From positions 124,001 through 188,000 of the forward strand of contig JAITGO010000010.1 of assembly GCA_031280615.1 (NCBI GenBank): a stretch of DNA of 64,000 nt, in the 5' to 3' direction. Source of the DNA: Desulfobulbus sp. (GTDB taxonomy: Bacteria > Desulfobacterota > Desulfobulbia > Desulfobulbales > Desulfobulbaceae). How positions within the stretch are numbered: position 1 is the stretch's first letter; each line of letters starts with the position of its first letter. The translations under genes were made by a program, and so were the position numbers. Positions 20,014-29,710 of the stretch are shown in pieces. The notes beneath the pieces were generated by a model. It saw only the letters and a list, made by a program, of their open reading frames with translations. It made no database searches and was not told the origin of the DNA.

Positions 20014-22575
20014 TCACTTGCCCACCATGCCCCTGGCCCCGCCGGAGATCAGGGTGGCCAGGTTGGTCATGATCCGGGGCAGGGCCAGGCCGCCCGGCGA
20101 GGCCAGGTAGCGCGGTTCCCACACCGGATCGAATTTTTCCTTGTAGGTCCGCAGCCCCTTGAAGTTGTAGAAGTGCTCCCCGTGCTGGTAAAGCAGGGAG
20201 CCGGCTCGGTGCCACAGGGGGGCGTGCGGCCGGTTGGCTAGGCCGGCCAGGGGAGCCATGCCGAGATTGAACCAGCCGTAGCCCTGCTGTTTGGCCCAGA
20301 GAATCAAGCTGATGAACAGATAGTCCATGGTTCCGTTCGGGGCATCGGGGAGAAAGCGCATCAGGTCGATCGACGTCTCTTCCCGTTCCGCGCCCAGCCA
20401 CACATTGGCAAAGGCGACGATGCGGCCGCCGTGCCGCACCAGGGCCACGGGATTGGTTTGCAGATATTCCGGGTGGAAAAAGCCCAGGGAAAAGCCTTTT
20501 TCCTTGGTTTTCTTGCCGATCAGCCAGCCGTCGGAAATCTGCCGCAGCTCGGGCAGTAGGGCGGCGACGTCGGCGGCCTCGACCAACTCGAAGGAGCTGC
20601 CCTCCTTTTCCGCCTTCCGGTGAGAGTAGCGCAGGCCGCTGCGTGCCTTGCCCTCGAGGGAGAACCCGGCCAACGGCACCCTGGCCTCCTCGCCAAGCTT
20701 GAGCAGGGTCAGCCCGAGGTCGAGGTACAGGTAGAGGGTATCGTGGCCGACCTCGTAGAACACCGGCCAAGATTCGGCCTGTTCGCAGAGTTCGCGAAAC
20801 CGCCAGATCAGTTCCTGGTGTTCGGCCTGGGGACCGATGGGATCGCCCAGGGCGACCCAGCTCCTTCCCTCGATGGCGTACATGATGAAGGCGGTGCCGG
20901 TTGGGTCGAACAAAAGGGATTTATCGCCGAGCAGGGCCAGGTTGGCCCTGGTCTGCGGACTGGCGACGATCACCGCCCTGGCCTGGTCCGAACCGGCTGG
21001 ATGGGGCGAGGGGCCGGCGAACCGCACCGGTTTGAGTAGGTGGGCGGTGGCGTAGAAGAGCAATAGGCTCACGGCCCCGACCGTGGCCCTGAGAAAGCGG
21101 GGGGCGTCGCCGCTGATGGCAAAATGCCACCAGAGATCGCGGGAATAGGCCACATGCTTATGGGTAAAGAAGCCCAGCCAGATCGCGCAGCCCATCACCA
21201 GCAGGATCAGCATGGTCCATTTTCTGCTCAAGGGCTCGCTGAGCAGGGAAGAGCGGCGATAGAAGGCGTGGCGGCAGGGCAGCAGGGCCAGGAGCATCAG
21301 GCCGAGGACAATGGCCGCCTCGTAATCCACCCCCCTGAGCAGGGAAAAAAACGAGCCGCTGGCCAGCAGGATGACGGCCAGCAGGTAGGCGGCGTCGAGA
21401 CGGCGCAGCAGGCCCCAGGCGACCAGCAACAGGCCGGCGCCGGTCAGGCTGCCGAGAAAGTGCGACAATTCCATCACCGGCATGGGTAACATGCCGTGCA
21501 GCCAATGCAGCCGTCCCGGATGGCCGGGCATTGCCCCGGAAAAGAGCAGCACCGCCCCACCGGCCAAGGTGGAAGCCGCCATGAGCTGCGGCACTAAAGT
21601 GCCGCCCAGGCGGGCGAGCCCCTTGACGATCCGCCCGGCCAGGGCCCGCTGGCGGAAGAATTCCAGCCCGCCCAGGAGCAGGCTGGCGCCGGTGAGCGGC
21701 AGCAGGTAATACACGGCCCGGTACATCATCAGGCTGCCGGCCAGGGCGTCCAGATGGAGTTGCGGCAGACTGAGCAGGATCATGGACTCGAACACGCCGA
21801 TCCCACCGGGGACATGGCTGATCAGGGCCACCACCTGGGCCAGCAGGAAAATTCCCAGAAAATGCACGAACGAAAGATGGGCGCCGGCGGGCAGGAGCGC
21901 GTACAGCACGCTGCCGGCCAATATCCAGTCGATGGCGCCGACCAGGATCTGGCTCCAGGCCAGGACGGGCCGGGGCAGGGAAAACTGCCAGCCGCCCACC
22001 GCAAAGGGCCGGGTGCGGACATGCGTTGCCGCCAAATAGGCCGCCACCAGCACCAGGAACACCAGCCCGAGCAGGCGAACGGACAGGAAGGGCAGGTGCA
22101 GCTGGCTCGGCAGCGCGAGCGGTTGGGTCACAAAGACCGCGCCGCCCGCCGTGCCGACCCCCAGCCAGAAGGTGACGACCGTGAAGGAGAGCACCCGGGC
22201 GATTTCCTCGGTCGACAGGCCCCAGGCGGAGTAGAGCCGGTAACGGATCGAGCCGGCGGTCAGCAGCGACAGACCGATGGTGTTGCTGAAGGCGTAGCTG
22301 ATGAACGAGGTCAGGATCACCTTGCGGGGTGCCAGCGGGTGGCGCACATAGCGGATCGCCAGCCAGTCGTAGCCGGTCATGATCAGGTAGCTCAAGACCG
22401 TCAGGCCCAGGGCCGCGGCGATCTGCCGGGGCGGCAGCGCATGCAGGTGGTGGAGAATGTCGCGGTAATGAATTTCGTGCAGGGCTCGATGCAGGATCCA
22501 CAGCGCTCCGCCGAACAGGAGCAGGGAGAGTAAAGGGGGAAGTATTCGCAAGGGGATCGTTCGTCTCATTCCCAT
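20014..22575 (-). CDS. mprF: Bifunctional phosphatidylglycerol lysyltransferase/flippase MprF
   Basis: 853 residues, the usual MprF length. The N-terminal half, up to about residue 550, has a dozen or more hydrophobic segments including the flippase block HVPGGIGVFESMIL. The C-terminal cytosolic part (about 560-853) is the aminoacyl-PG synthase: ALGDPIGP, FYEVGHDTLYLYLDLG, LRYSHRKAEKEG, and DLMRFLPDAPNGTMDYLF near the end. It adds an amino acid, usually Lys, from tRNA to phosphatidylglycerol, lowering negative surface charge. ATG 22575 follows CCGGAGAG; 80 extra open codons upstream look non-coding. Cotranscribed with acvB. Confidence 0.93.
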   Translation of the reverse strand: MGMRRTIPLRILPPLLSLLLFGGALWILHRALHEIHYRDILHHLHALPPRQIAAALGLTVLSYLIMTGYDWLAIRYVRHPLAPRKVILTSFISYAFSNTIGLSLLTAGSIRYRLYSAWGLSTEEIARVLSFTVVTFWLGVGTAGGAVFVTQPLALPSQLHLPFLSVRLLGLVFLVLVAAYLAATHVRTRPFAVGGWQFSLPRPVLAWSQILVGAIDWILAGSVLYALLPAGAHLSFVHFLGIFLLAQVVALISHVPGGIGVFESMILLSLPQLHLDALAGSLMMYRAVYYLLPLTGASLLLGGLEFFRQRALAGRIVKGLARLGGTLVPQLMAASTLAGGAVLLFSGAMPGHPGRLHWLHGMLPMPVMELSHFLGSLTGAGLLLVAWGLLRRLDAAYLLAVILLASGSFFSLLRGVDYEAAIVLGLMLLALLPCRHAFYRRSSLLSEPLSRKWTMLILLVMGCAIWLGFFTHKHVAYSRDLWWHFAISGDAPRFLRATVGAVSLLLFYATAHLLKPVRFAGPSPHPAGSDQARAVIVASPQTRANLALLGDKSLLFDPTGTAFIMYAIEGRSWVALGDPIGPQAEHQELIWRFRELCEQAESWPVFYEVGHDTLYLYLDLGLTLLKLGEEARVPLAGFSLEGKARSGLRYSHRKAEKEGSSFELVEAADVAALLPELRQISDGWLIGKKTKEKGFSLGFFHPEYLQTNPVALVRHGGRIVAFANVWLGAEREETSIDLMRFLPDAPNGTMDYLFISLILWAKQQGYGWFNLGMAPLAGLANRPHAPLWHRAGSLLYQHGEHFYNFKGLRTYKEKFDPVWEPRYLASPGGLALPRIMTNLATLISGGARGMVGK

Positions 22576-22689
22576 GACTCTCCGGGGAAAAAAGCGCGGG
22601 TGCGGATGAGGATGCCCCATCCGCCCGGATAGGACGAGAAGCGCCGGCGGCGTCCTCGGGTGGATTGCGCGGGCCGCCGCTGGCGCGGC

Positions 22690-22720
22690 CCTTTGCCGGC
22701 GTCGGGCGCCGCCGGCAAGG
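22690..22720. other. GC-rich inverted repeat between mprF and the Nudix gene
   Basis: CCTTTGCCGGCG and CGCCGGCAAGG pair over an 8-base loop with one bulged T, in the 320-base divergent spacer 22576-22895. There is no T-run on either side. It could be a leader structure of mprF or an operator. Nothing else is evident in the spacer. Confidence 0.35.
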
Positions 22721-22895
22721 CAGTGGGCCAAGTCTATCCCATGGAATGCGGTCAAGACAAGCCTTATCGCCCCTGCCGCCGACAAACTATGGCGGCTCCA
22801 GGCGTGGAACTGCAAATAGTGATTGCAAAAATTGGCGCAACCAACAAAGGTGACAAAAAGGGATGCAACCCGGAAAATCCTCGAGAGGGAGTGGG

Positions 22896-23489
22896 GTGAA
22901 TCTGTATCAGGTGTTCAGCCATTCCGGGCCGCTGGCCGGTAACAACCGGCGGGCCCGGCATTGCCCGCAATGCGGCCTTCGCTTCGCCGACCGGGTGCTG
23001 GCCAGGTTCGAGCGGCAGCGATGCGGCCGATGCGGGTATGTCCATCATCTCAATCCCGCCCCCGGCATCACCATGCTCGTCAAGTCGCCGGCCGGCGAAA
23101 TCCTCATCGGCCGGCGCCGGGCCACGGCCCGCTACGGCGGCATGTGGTGCCTGCCCGGCGGCTACATCGAGTACGAGGAGTCGTTCATCGACACCGCCCA
23201 TCGCGAGGTTCGGGAGGAGACCGGGCTGGCGGTGCGGATCGCGGGCATCGTCAATGTGGTGTCCAACCATCTCGACGACTGCCACCATACCCTGGTGATC
23301 GTGCTGCTCGGGGAGGTGCTGGCCGGCCGACCCGAACCCGGGGACGACCTGGAGGAGTTGAAGTGGATCGATCGGCGGGCGCACGCGGGCATCGGCTATG
23401 CCTTCGAGGCGGACCAGCGGATCATCGATGGCTATTTTGCCGGCAACCTGCGGCTGTTGCCGATCGATGCCAGAATCGAACCAAGGTGA
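22896..23489 (+). CDS. Nudix hydrolase with an N-terminal zinc ribbon
   Basis: 197 residues. An N-terminal zinc ribbon (CPQCG near residue 25 and CGRCG near 47) is followed by a Nudix domain with the box GGYIEYEESFIDTAHREVRE plus ETGL, matching GX5EX7REUXEEXGU. Such proteins cleave nucleoside-diphosphate-linked compounds, often NADH or ADP-sugars; the substrate cannot be read from sequence. I prefer GTG 22896, with GAGAGGGAG ahead of it; an ATG at 22863 would add 11 residues. The PPK2 gene follows after 60 bases, so both may act in nucleotide metabolism. Confidence 0.85.
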   Translation: MNLYQVFSHSGPLAGNNRRARHCPQCGLRFADRVLARFERQRCGRCGYVHHLNPAPGITMLVKSPAGEILIGRRRATARYGGMWCLPGGYIEYEESFIDTAHREVREETGLAVRIAGIVNVVSNHLDDCHHTLVIVLLGEVLAGRPEPGDDLEELKWIDRRAHAGIGYAFEADQRIIDGYFAGNLRLLPIDARIEPR

Positions 23490-23549
23490 ACCATGCGACC
23501 CCGGCCCGGAGAGCACCGGCGGCCGCGGTTTTAGGGAGGGTAGACAACG

Positions 23550-25082
23550 ATGTTTGAATCAGCGGAATTAGGCCACAAGATCAAGAAATCGGTGTACGAG
23601 AAAGAGGTGCCGGGCCTGCGGGAGGAGCTGCTCGAGGTCCAGCTGGAGCTGGCGAAATCGACGGCCTTCCCGGTGATCATCCTGGTGGGCGGCCTGGACG
23701 GCTCCGGCCGCGGCGCCACCGTCAACCTGCTCAACGAGTGGATGGACCCGCGCCACATCCAGACCCACGGCATGGGCGAGCCTTCGGACGAGGAACTCGA
23801 CCGGCCGATGATGTGGCGCTTCTGGCGGGCCCTGCCGCCCAAGGGCAAGATCGGCGTCTTCCTTGGCTCCTGGTACACCTGGCCGATCCTGAACCGGGTC
23901 AATGGCCGCACCAAGGACGCCGATCTCGAGCAAAGCCTGGAGCGGGCCGTGCAACTGGAGAAGATGCTGGTGGACGAAGGGGCGCTGGTGCTCAAGTTCT
24001 GGCTGCATCTGTCGAAGGCCAAGCAGGAGAAGCGGTTCAAGGAACTGGAGAAAAATCCCCTGACCCGCTGGAAGGTGACCAAGCGCGACTGGAAGCGCTT
24101 CAAGCAGTACGATACCTTCCAGGCCGTGCACGAAAAGGTCATCCGGTTCACCAGCACGGCCGAGGCCCCCTGGCTGGTCATCGAGGGCGAGGACGCGTGC
24201 TACCGCAGCCTGACCGTGGGCAAGGTGATCCTCAAGGCCATCCGGGACCGGCTGGAGCTGGCGACGGTGCCGCCGCCCCGGACCGTGGCCCCGCCCCTGA
24301 TGCCGCCCATCGACAACCTGCACCTGCTGAAAACCCTGGACATGACCCAGAAGATCGACAAGCGGGACTACAAGGTCAAACTGGACAAGCTGCAGGGCCG
24401 GCTCAACGAGCTGACCCGCGACCCCAAATTCAAATACATGTCGGTGATTGCGGTGTTCGAGGGCAACGACGCCGCCGGCAAGGGGGGCAGCATCCGCCGG
24501 ATCACCGGCGCGCTCGACGCCCGCTACTACCAGGTCATCCCCATCGCCGCCCCCACCGAGGAGGAGCGCGCCCAACCCTATCTGTGGCGGTTCTGGCGCC
24601 ACCTACCGCGCAAGGGCCGGGTGACCGTTTTCGACCGTTCCTGGTACGGCCGGGTGCTGGTGGAACGGGTCGAGGGCTTTTGCTCGGAGTTCGACTGGAT
24701 GCGGGCCTACAGCGAAATCAATGAGTTCGAGGCGCAGATGGTCCGCCATCGCCTGCTGGTGATCAAGTTTTGGCTGACCATCACCAAGGAGGAGCAGTTG
24801 CGGCGGTTCGAAGACCGGCAGAAGACCGGCTTCAAGAATTTCAAGATCACCGACGAGGACTGGCGCAACCGGGAAAAATGGGAACAGTATGAGCAGGCGG
24901 TCTGCGACATGGTGGACCGGACCAGCACCCTGGTGGCGCCGTGGACGCTGGTGGAGGCCAACAGCAAGAATTTTGCCCGGATCAAGGTGCTGAAAACCGT
25001 GTGCGACCGGGTCGAGGCCAAGCTGAAGGAACTCCACGACCAGGGCATCGACTATTTGGATAAGCCGAAGAAGAAAGGCTGA
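23550..25082 (+). CDS. Two-domain PPK2 family kinase (polyphosphate:AMP phosphotransferase type)
   Basis: 510 residues with two PPK2 domains in tandem. The C-terminal domain has a full Walker A ([10 protein letters not shown], from about residue 304), the lid sequence and Walker B ([17 protein letters not shown]). The N-terminal domain is altered: [12 protein letters not shown] replaces the P-loop and GSWYTWPIL replaces the Walker B block, so it is probably inactive or structural. This is the layout of class II PPK2 (Pap), which phosphorylates AMP to ADP with polyphosphate. Substrate choice is inference from layout. Confidence 0.9.
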   Translation: MFESAELGHKIKKSVYEKEVPGLREELLEVQLELAKSTAFPVIILVGGLDGSGRGATVNLLNEWMDPRHIQTHGMGEPSDEELDRPMMWRFWRALPPKGKIGVFLGSWYTWPILNRVNGRTKDADLEQSLERAVQLEKMLVDEGALVLKFWLHLSKAKQEKRFKELEKNPLTRWKVTKRDWKRFKQYDTFQAVHEKVIRFTSTAEAPWLVIEGEDACYRSLTVGKVILKAIRDRLELATVPPPRTVAPPLMPPIDNLHLLKTLDMTQKIDKRDYKVKLDKLQGRLNELTRDPKFKYMSVIAVFEGNDAAGKGGSIRRITGALDARYYQVIPIAAPTEEERAQPYLWRFWRHLPRKGRVTVFDRSWYGRVLVERVEGFCSEFDWMRAYSEINEFEAQMVRHRLLVIKFWLTITKEEQLRRFEDRQKTGFKNFKITDEDWRNREKWEQYEQAVCDMVDRTSTLVAPWTLVEANSKNFARIKVLKTVCDRVEAKLKELHDQGIDYLDKPKKKG

Positions 25083-25147
25083 CCGGGCAACCGCTCGCGG
25101 CCGGGACGCCCGACGGTGCCGGCCGCGGCAAGTGGAACGAGGTGGCT

Positions 25148-25963
25148 ATGGTTGAGTGGATACAGCAGTTCAATCCGATTATGCAGGCCTTGCTGGCGAC
25201 CCTGTTCACCTGGGGGGTGACCGCTGCCGGCGCGGCGCTGGTGTTCCTGCAACGGGAGATCAGCCCGAAGCTGCTCGACGGCATGCTCGGGTTTGCCGCC
25301 GGGGTGATGATCGCCGCCAGCTTCTGGTCGCTGCTGGCACCGGGAATCGAGATGGCCGAGCAACTGGGCCATGTCCCTTGGCTGACCGCTACCATCGGCT
25401 TCATGGGCGGCGGCATCTTCATGCGGCTCACCGACAGGTTCCTGCCCCACCTCCATCCCGGCCTGGCCCTGGAGGAGAGCGAGGGCATCAAGACCTCGTG
25501 GCAGCGCTCCACCCTGCTGGTGCTGGCCATTACCCTCCACAACATTCCCGAGGGACTGGCGGTGGGCGTGGCCTTCGGCGCGGTGGCGGCGGATCTGCCC
25601 TCGGCCTCCCTCGGCGGGGCCATTGCCCTGGCCATCGGCATCGGCCTGCAGAACTTTCCCGAGGGCGCGGCGGTATCTCTGCCCCTGCGGCGCGAGGGCC
25701 TAAGCCGCGGACGGTCGTTTTTCCTGGGCCAGGCCTCCGGGGTGGTCGAGCCGATCGCCGGGGTGTTCGGCGCCTGCTTTGTCCTCAAGATGCAGCATGT
25801 GCTGCCTTATGCGCTGTGCTTCGCCGCCGGGGCCATGATTTTCGTGGTGGTCGAGGAATTGATCCCCGAATCCCAGCGCAAGCAGGCCAACATCGACTTC
25901 GTGACCATGGCCACCCTGGCCGGATTCGCCACCATGATGATCCTCGACGTCGCCCTGGGGTGA
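25148..25963 (+). CDS. ZIP family divalent metal transporter
   Basis: 271 residues with about eight membrane segments. The metal-binding signatures of ZIP carriers are present: [14 protein letters not shown] on TM4 and [13 protein letters not shown] on TM5, where His, Asn, Pro, Glu line the path. It resembles the GufA/ZupT group, which moves zinc and other divalent ions into the cytoplasm. ATG 25148 has GAGGTGG before it. The response regulator gene begins 87 bases later on the same strand, so the two-component system might respond to metal instead of oxidant. Confidence 0.9.
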   Translation: MVEWIQQFNPIMQALLATLFTWGVTAAGAALVFLQREISPKLLDGMLGFAAGVMIAASFWSLLAPGIEMAEQLGHVPWLTATIGFMGGGIFMRLTDRFLPHLHPGLALEESEGIKTSWQRSTLLVLAITLHNIPEGLAVGVAFGAVAADLPSASLGGAIALAIGIGLQNFPEGAAVSLPLRREGLSRGRSFFLGQASGVVEPIAGVFGACFVLKMQHVLPYALCFAAGAMIFVVVEELIPESQRKQANIDFVTMATLAGFATMMILDVALG

Positions 25964-26050
25964 GGGCGGATCGCGGCTGACGCATCCTGTTCGCGCCGTC
26001 GTGAACGGATGCGCGGTCCACATTTTGCCAACCATTCAGGTCCTGTTGCC

Positions 26051-26767
26051 ATGGCGTCCGCAGCATCCAAGGGATCCATCCTGATCGTCGAAGACGACGG
26101 CCATACCGCCAACCTGGTAAAAACCTACCTGGAGCGGGAAGGCTTCGCCACCCTGGCCGCAGCCGATGGCCGCAGCGCCCTCGACATCGCCGGCCGGCAG
26201 CCGCTGTGCTGCATCATCTTGGACATCATGCTGCCCAAGCTCGACGGCTGGGAGGTTTGCCGCCGCATCCGGCGGACATCGAACGTGCCCATCGTCATGC
26301 TGAGCGCCAGGGAAGAGGAAATCGACCGGGTGATGGGGCTGTCGATCGGGGCCGACGATTACGTGGTCAAGCCGTTCAGCCCCCGCGAGCTGGTGGAGCG
26401 AGTCAAGGCCATCCTCCGCCGCACCCACCCTCCTCCGCCTCTCGAAGAAGAATGGCGCCACGGCGCGTTGGTGCTCAACGACGCCAAGCACAAGGTCACC
26501 CTGGCCGGTGTCCCGGTGGAACTGACCGGCAGCGAATATAAACTGCTCCGCACCCTGATGCGTTCGCCGGGCCGGGTCTTCTCACGGGAGGAACTCCTGG
26601 CCGAGTTCTACGCATACGGCGAGGCCGTGATCGACCGGGTGATCGACGTCCACATCGGCAAGCTGCGACAGAAAATCGAACCCAATCCGGCCCGGCCGAC
26701 GTACATCCTCACCGTGCGCGGCTTCGGCTATCGGTTGGCCGAGGCGGCCGAGGAGCCGCGGCCGTGA
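26051..26767 (+). CDS. OmpR-family response regulator
   Basis: 238 residues. The receiver domain (about 8-120) has the acidic pair in VEDDG, the phospho-accepting Asp58 in ILDIMLPKLDGWEV, a Ser in MLSAREEE and Lys in VVKPFSPREL. The C-terminal winged-helix domain (about 140-232) ends with RPTYILTVRGFGYRL, the OmpR/PhoB signature. It binds direct repeats as a dimer. Its stop overlaps the kinase start (GTGA). The four 11-bp repeats at 27869-27912, just past the kinase gene, are a natural candidate site. An ATG at 26009 is also in frame. Confidence 0.93.
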   Translation: MASAASKGSILIVEDDGHTANLVKTYLEREGFATLAAADGRSALDIAGRQPLCCIILDIMLPKLDGWEVCRRIRRTSNVPIVMLSAREEEIDRVMGLSIGADDYVVKPFSPRELVERVKAILRRTHPPPPLEEEWRHGALVLNDAKHKVTLAGVPVELTGSEYKLLRTLMRSPGRVFSREELLAEFYAYGEAVIDRVIDVHIGKLRQKIEPNPARPTYILTVRGFGYRLAEAAEEPRP

Positions 26768-27831
26768 CGCACCGCCTGCTGTGGAAACTGCTGCTGATCA
26801 ACATCGTGCCGGTGATTCTGGTGATCATCGGCGTGATCTGGTTGGCGATCGATCACCTGGCGGCCTCCTATTTCATGGAGTTGATGGACAACTACGCCAT
26901 CTCCCCCACCGAGCTCCACGCGATGTTCCTCACCTCGATCCACCATTATCTGTTGTGGGCGAGCCTGGTGGCCCTGGTGGTGGCCACCCTGTTGAGCTTT
27001 CTCCTCACCAGGCGGGTGTTGCGGCCCCTGTCGCAGATGGCGCGGATCACCGAGAGCATCGCCGCCGGCGACTTCACCGGCCGGGTGCTGGTCCGCACCG
27101 ACGACGAGGTCGGCGACCTGGGGCGGGCCTTCAACCGGATGGCGGACAGCCTGGCCAGGGTGGAGCAGTTGCGCAAGAACATGGTGGCCGATGTGGCGCA
27201 CGAACTCCGCAGCCCCCTGACCAATCTGCGCGGCTACCTGGAGGCGCTCAACGACCGGGTGCTGCCGCCCTCCCGCGACACCCTGCGTATCCTGCAGGAG
27301 GAAAGCCTGCATCTGATGCGGCTGGTGGACGATCTCCAGCAGTTGGCCCGGGCCGACGCGGCCAAGATTCTGCTCCACCGCACCTCGGTCACCCCTGCCG
27401 ATGAGCTGGAACGGATGCTGCGGCTCTATCGGCAGCAGTTTGCCGCCAAGTCGATCGCGGTGGCCACCGATCTGAAATCCACCGTCCAACTCATGGCCGA
27501 CCGCGACAAGCTGCTCCAAGCCCTGCGCAATCTTTTCGAGAATTGCTGGAAATACACGCCGACGGACGGTTGGGTCCGGCTGGAGGTCGTCGATGACGGC
27601 CAAGAGGTGCGGGTGGCGTTCCACAACTCCGGGCCCGGCATTGCGGCCGAGGATCTCCCCTTCATCTTTGAGCGGTTTTTTCGCGCCGACCGTTCCCGTT
27701 CGCGCAAGGACGGCGGCGCCGGCATCGGGCTGTCGATCGTCAAGGAATTGATCGAGGCCCAGGGCGGCCGGGTCGGTGCCGAAAGCGATCGGGAAACCAC
27801 CACGGTCTGGTTTGCCCTGCCTCTGTCTTGA
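26764..27831 (+). CDS. Membrane sensor histidine kinase
   Basis: 355 residues, GTG start overlapping the regulator stop. Two membrane segments (about 7-28 and 63-83) enclose a short periplasmic loop of some 35 residues containing several Met (FMELMDNY, HAMFL). Then HAMP (about 84-135), HisKA with His146 in VADVAHELRSPLTNLRGY, and HATPase with NLFENCWKYTP, NSGPGIAAEDLPFIFERFFR and GAGIGLSIVKELIEA. The HisKA and HATPase motifs needed for autophosphorylation are present. The Met in the small sensor loop would suit oxidation sensing, but that is inference. Confidence 0.93.
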   Translation: MTHRLLWKLLLINIVPVILVIIGVIWLAIDHLAASYFMELMDNYAISPTELHAMFLTSIHHYLLWASLVALVVATLLSFLLTRRVLRPLSQMARITESIAAGDFTGRVLVRTDDEVGDLGRAFNRMADSLARVEQLRKNMVADVAHELRSPLTNLRGYLEALNDRVLPPSRDTLRILQEESLHLMRLVDDLQQLARADAAKILLHRTSVTPADELERMLRLYRQQFAAKSIAVATDLKSTVQLMADRDKLLQALRNLFENCWKYTPTDGWVRLEVVDDGQEVRVAFHNSGPGIAAEDLPFIFERFFRADRSRSRKDGGAGIGLSIVKELIEAQGGRVGAESDRETTTVWFALPLS

Positions 27832-27868
27832 CGTTATCGCCTGTCCAGGTGTTCCACCTGGGCATCAT

Positions 27869-27912
27869 TCTTTAAGACTTCTTTAACTCGTCTTTATCCG
27901 ATCTTTACATTG
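27869..27912 (+). promoter_or_regulatory. Four exact 11-bp direct repeats (TCTTTA-N5), likely response-regulator operator
   Basis: TCTTTA occurs at 27869, 27880, 27891 and 27902, each exactly 11 bases apart, with a degenerate fifth unit (GCTTTC) at 27912. OmpR/PhoB-type regulators bind 11-bp direct repeats, for example the PhoP box (G/T)GTTTA-N5-(G/T)GTTTA. The array ends about 57 bases before the Met-rich protein start and 37 bases after the kinase stop. A -10-like TTATGG lies at about 27924. The binding partner is inferred from adjacency. Confidence 0.72.
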
Positions 27913-27969
27913 CTTTCCTAGAGTTATGGCAACCAATCCCCCTTAACATAAACGATAGAGGAGGACGCC

Positions 27970-28323
27970 ATGAAAAACTATTTGATCGCCTTGGGCAGCA
28001 TGGTGCTGCTGTGGAGCCTGACGGGCGCGCCCGCCATGGCTGTGGAAGAGGCACCGATGACATCGGGTCCGGAACGGACGATGCCGATGGCAACCATGCC
28101 GGACAAGCCGGCGGGTACCATGGCCAAACCGGAGATGGGCGGCGATCCGCCCCGATCCATGATGCCGTCGTCGGGTCCCGAGGAAAAGACCCCGGTGGTG
28201 CCGGCAACGGAGACCGGCATGTCCGGAGGCATGAGCGGAAAGGACTCGATGAAGCCGCCTGAGTCCACGATGGAGAAAGGCCGAACCGGCGACGCCATGG
28301 AGCCGATGGCCCCGAAGCGCTAG
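27970..28323 (+). CDS. Secreted methionine-rich protein
   Basis: 117 residues. A signal peptide of 24 residues ends ...TGAPAMA. The mature part is 93 residues of low complexity, rich in Met (14), Pro, Gly, Glu and Lys, with no Cys and repeated M-P/M-S/M-K steps such as TMPMATMP and GMSGGMSGKDSM. It has no recognised domain. Met-rich exported peptides can act as sacrificial targets for oxidants or as copper carriers. The operator-like repeats upstream and msrAB downstream favour the oxidant role. GGAGGAC precedes ATG 27970. Confidence 0.75.
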   Translation: MKNYLIALGSMVLLWSLTGAPAMAVEEAPMTSGPERTMPMATMPDKPAGTMAKPEMGGDPPRSMMPSSGPEEKTPVVPATETGMSGGMSGKDSMKPPESTMEKGRTGDAMEPMAPKR

Positions 28324-28586
28324 AATTGCGCATCCCCCGGCCGGCTGCCGAAGGCGGGACCGCCCCCGCCGCGAGCGTGAAACGGTGGCCGGCCCTCATC
28401 TCGCATCCGCGTTCGACTCGCTCGACCATATGCAAAAAGAAACAGTGAACCGAGGTGGGCCGAACAACCTTCGACCTTGTTTGGGGCGGACCTTGGACAG
28501 CAAATCTGACTCTTCTTTCCCTTCTTTGCCGAAAGGAAGCCTGGCGTGCGCACAGCAGGGGCAGGACAACCATCTGGAGAACAACG

Positions 28587-29669
28587 ATGAAATTCGTGGC
28601 CTTTTTTTCCCTGGCGAGCGTGTTGGTGCTCTTGACCGTGGTACTCCCGACGTGGCGAGGTGGCAACGGTGTTGCCGGAGAATCCGGCATGACGCCGACA
28701 GCCCCGGATCAGCGAAACACGGAACGGGCTCTGTTTGCCGGGGGGTGTTTCTGGAGCATGGAAAAGTCGTTCGAACAGCTCGATGGCGTTCTATCGGTGG
28801 AATCCGGCTACGCCGGCGGCACCACGGCCAATCCCACCTATGAAAATTATGCGAACGGCGGTCACATTGAAGTCGTGCAGGTGGTCTACGATCCCCAGGT
28901 GGCGAACTACGGGCAACTCCTGGCAACCTATTGGCGCCAGGTCGATCCCACCGACAACGGCGGACAGTTCGTTGACCGTGGCCATGCCTACACCACCGCC
29001 ATCTTCACTTACAACCAGCAGCAGCGTGAGGCGGCGGAGTCATCGAAAAGGGAGCTGGCGGCCAGCGGCATTTTCAAAAATCCCATCGTGACCCCGATCC
29101 TCCCGGCCCCGGTTTTCTACCGCGCCGAGGAATATCACCAGGATTATTACAAGCACAATCCAATGCGCTATACCCAGTACCGCTCCCACTCCGGACGCGA
29201 CAGTTTTTTTGCAACGACATGGAAAAACGTCAAAACGGATGTTGCCGCACCCGCCGACCTGAAGAGCCGGCTCACCCCGCTCCAGTACAAGGTTACCCAG
29301 GAAAACGGTACCGAGCCGCCTTTCAACAACGTCTACTGGGACAACAAGCGGCCGGGCATCTACGTTGACATCGTCTCCGGAGAACCGCTGTTCGGCTCCA
29401 CCGACAAGTTCGATTCGCACACCGGCTGGCCGAGTTTTACCAGGCCGCTGGTCCCGGGAAACATCGTGGAGCATGAAGACCGAAGCCTGTTTGCGGTACG
29501 GACCGAAGTGCGAAGTAAGGGCGGCAATTCCCATCTCGGCCATGTGTTCGACGACGGGCCGCCGCCCACCGGCCTCCGCTACTGTATCAACTCGGCCGCG
29601 CTCCGCTTCGTTCCCGCCGAAGACCTGGAAAAAGAAGGATTGGGCGAATTTGTTCATCTGCTTCAATGA
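28587..29669 (+). CDS. msrAB: Exported MsrA-MsrB fusion, peptide methionine sulfoxide reductase
   Basis: 360 residues. An N-terminal signal or anchor ([20 protein letters not shown]) places it outside the cytoplasm. MsrA domain (about 45-200) with catalytic Cys54 in GGCFWSME reduces the S-sulfoxide; MsrB domain (about 225-350) with catalytic Cys333 in [11 protein letters not shown] reduces the R-sulfoxide. The MsrB part lacks the zinc CxxC pairs found in E. coli MsrB. The layout is that of PilB/MsrAB without the thioredoxin-like domain, so an external reductant is needed. TCTGGAGAA precedes ATG 28587. The 263 bases before it show nothing notable. Confidence 0.94.
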   Translation: MKFVAFFSLASVLVLLTVVLPTWRGGNGVAGESGMTPTAPDQRNTERALFAGGCFWSMEKSFEQLDGVLSVESGYAGGTTANPTYENYANGGHIEVVQVVYDPQVANYGQLLATYWRQVDPTDNGGQFVDRGHAYTTAIFTYNQQQREAAESSKRELAASGIFKNPIVTPILPAPVFYRAEEYHQDYYKHNPMRYTQYRSHSGRDSFFATTWKNVKTDVAAPADLKSRLTPLQYKVTQENGTEPPFNNVYWDNKRPGIYVDIVSGEPLFGSTDKFDSHTGWPSFTRPLVPGNIVEHEDRSLFAVRTEVRSKGGNSHLGHVFDDGPPPTGLRYCINSAALRFVPAEDLEKEGLGEFVHLLQ

Positions 29670-29710
29670 GTGCAATTTGCATTCAAGAACGACACGAGCT
29701 TGTGGCAACG

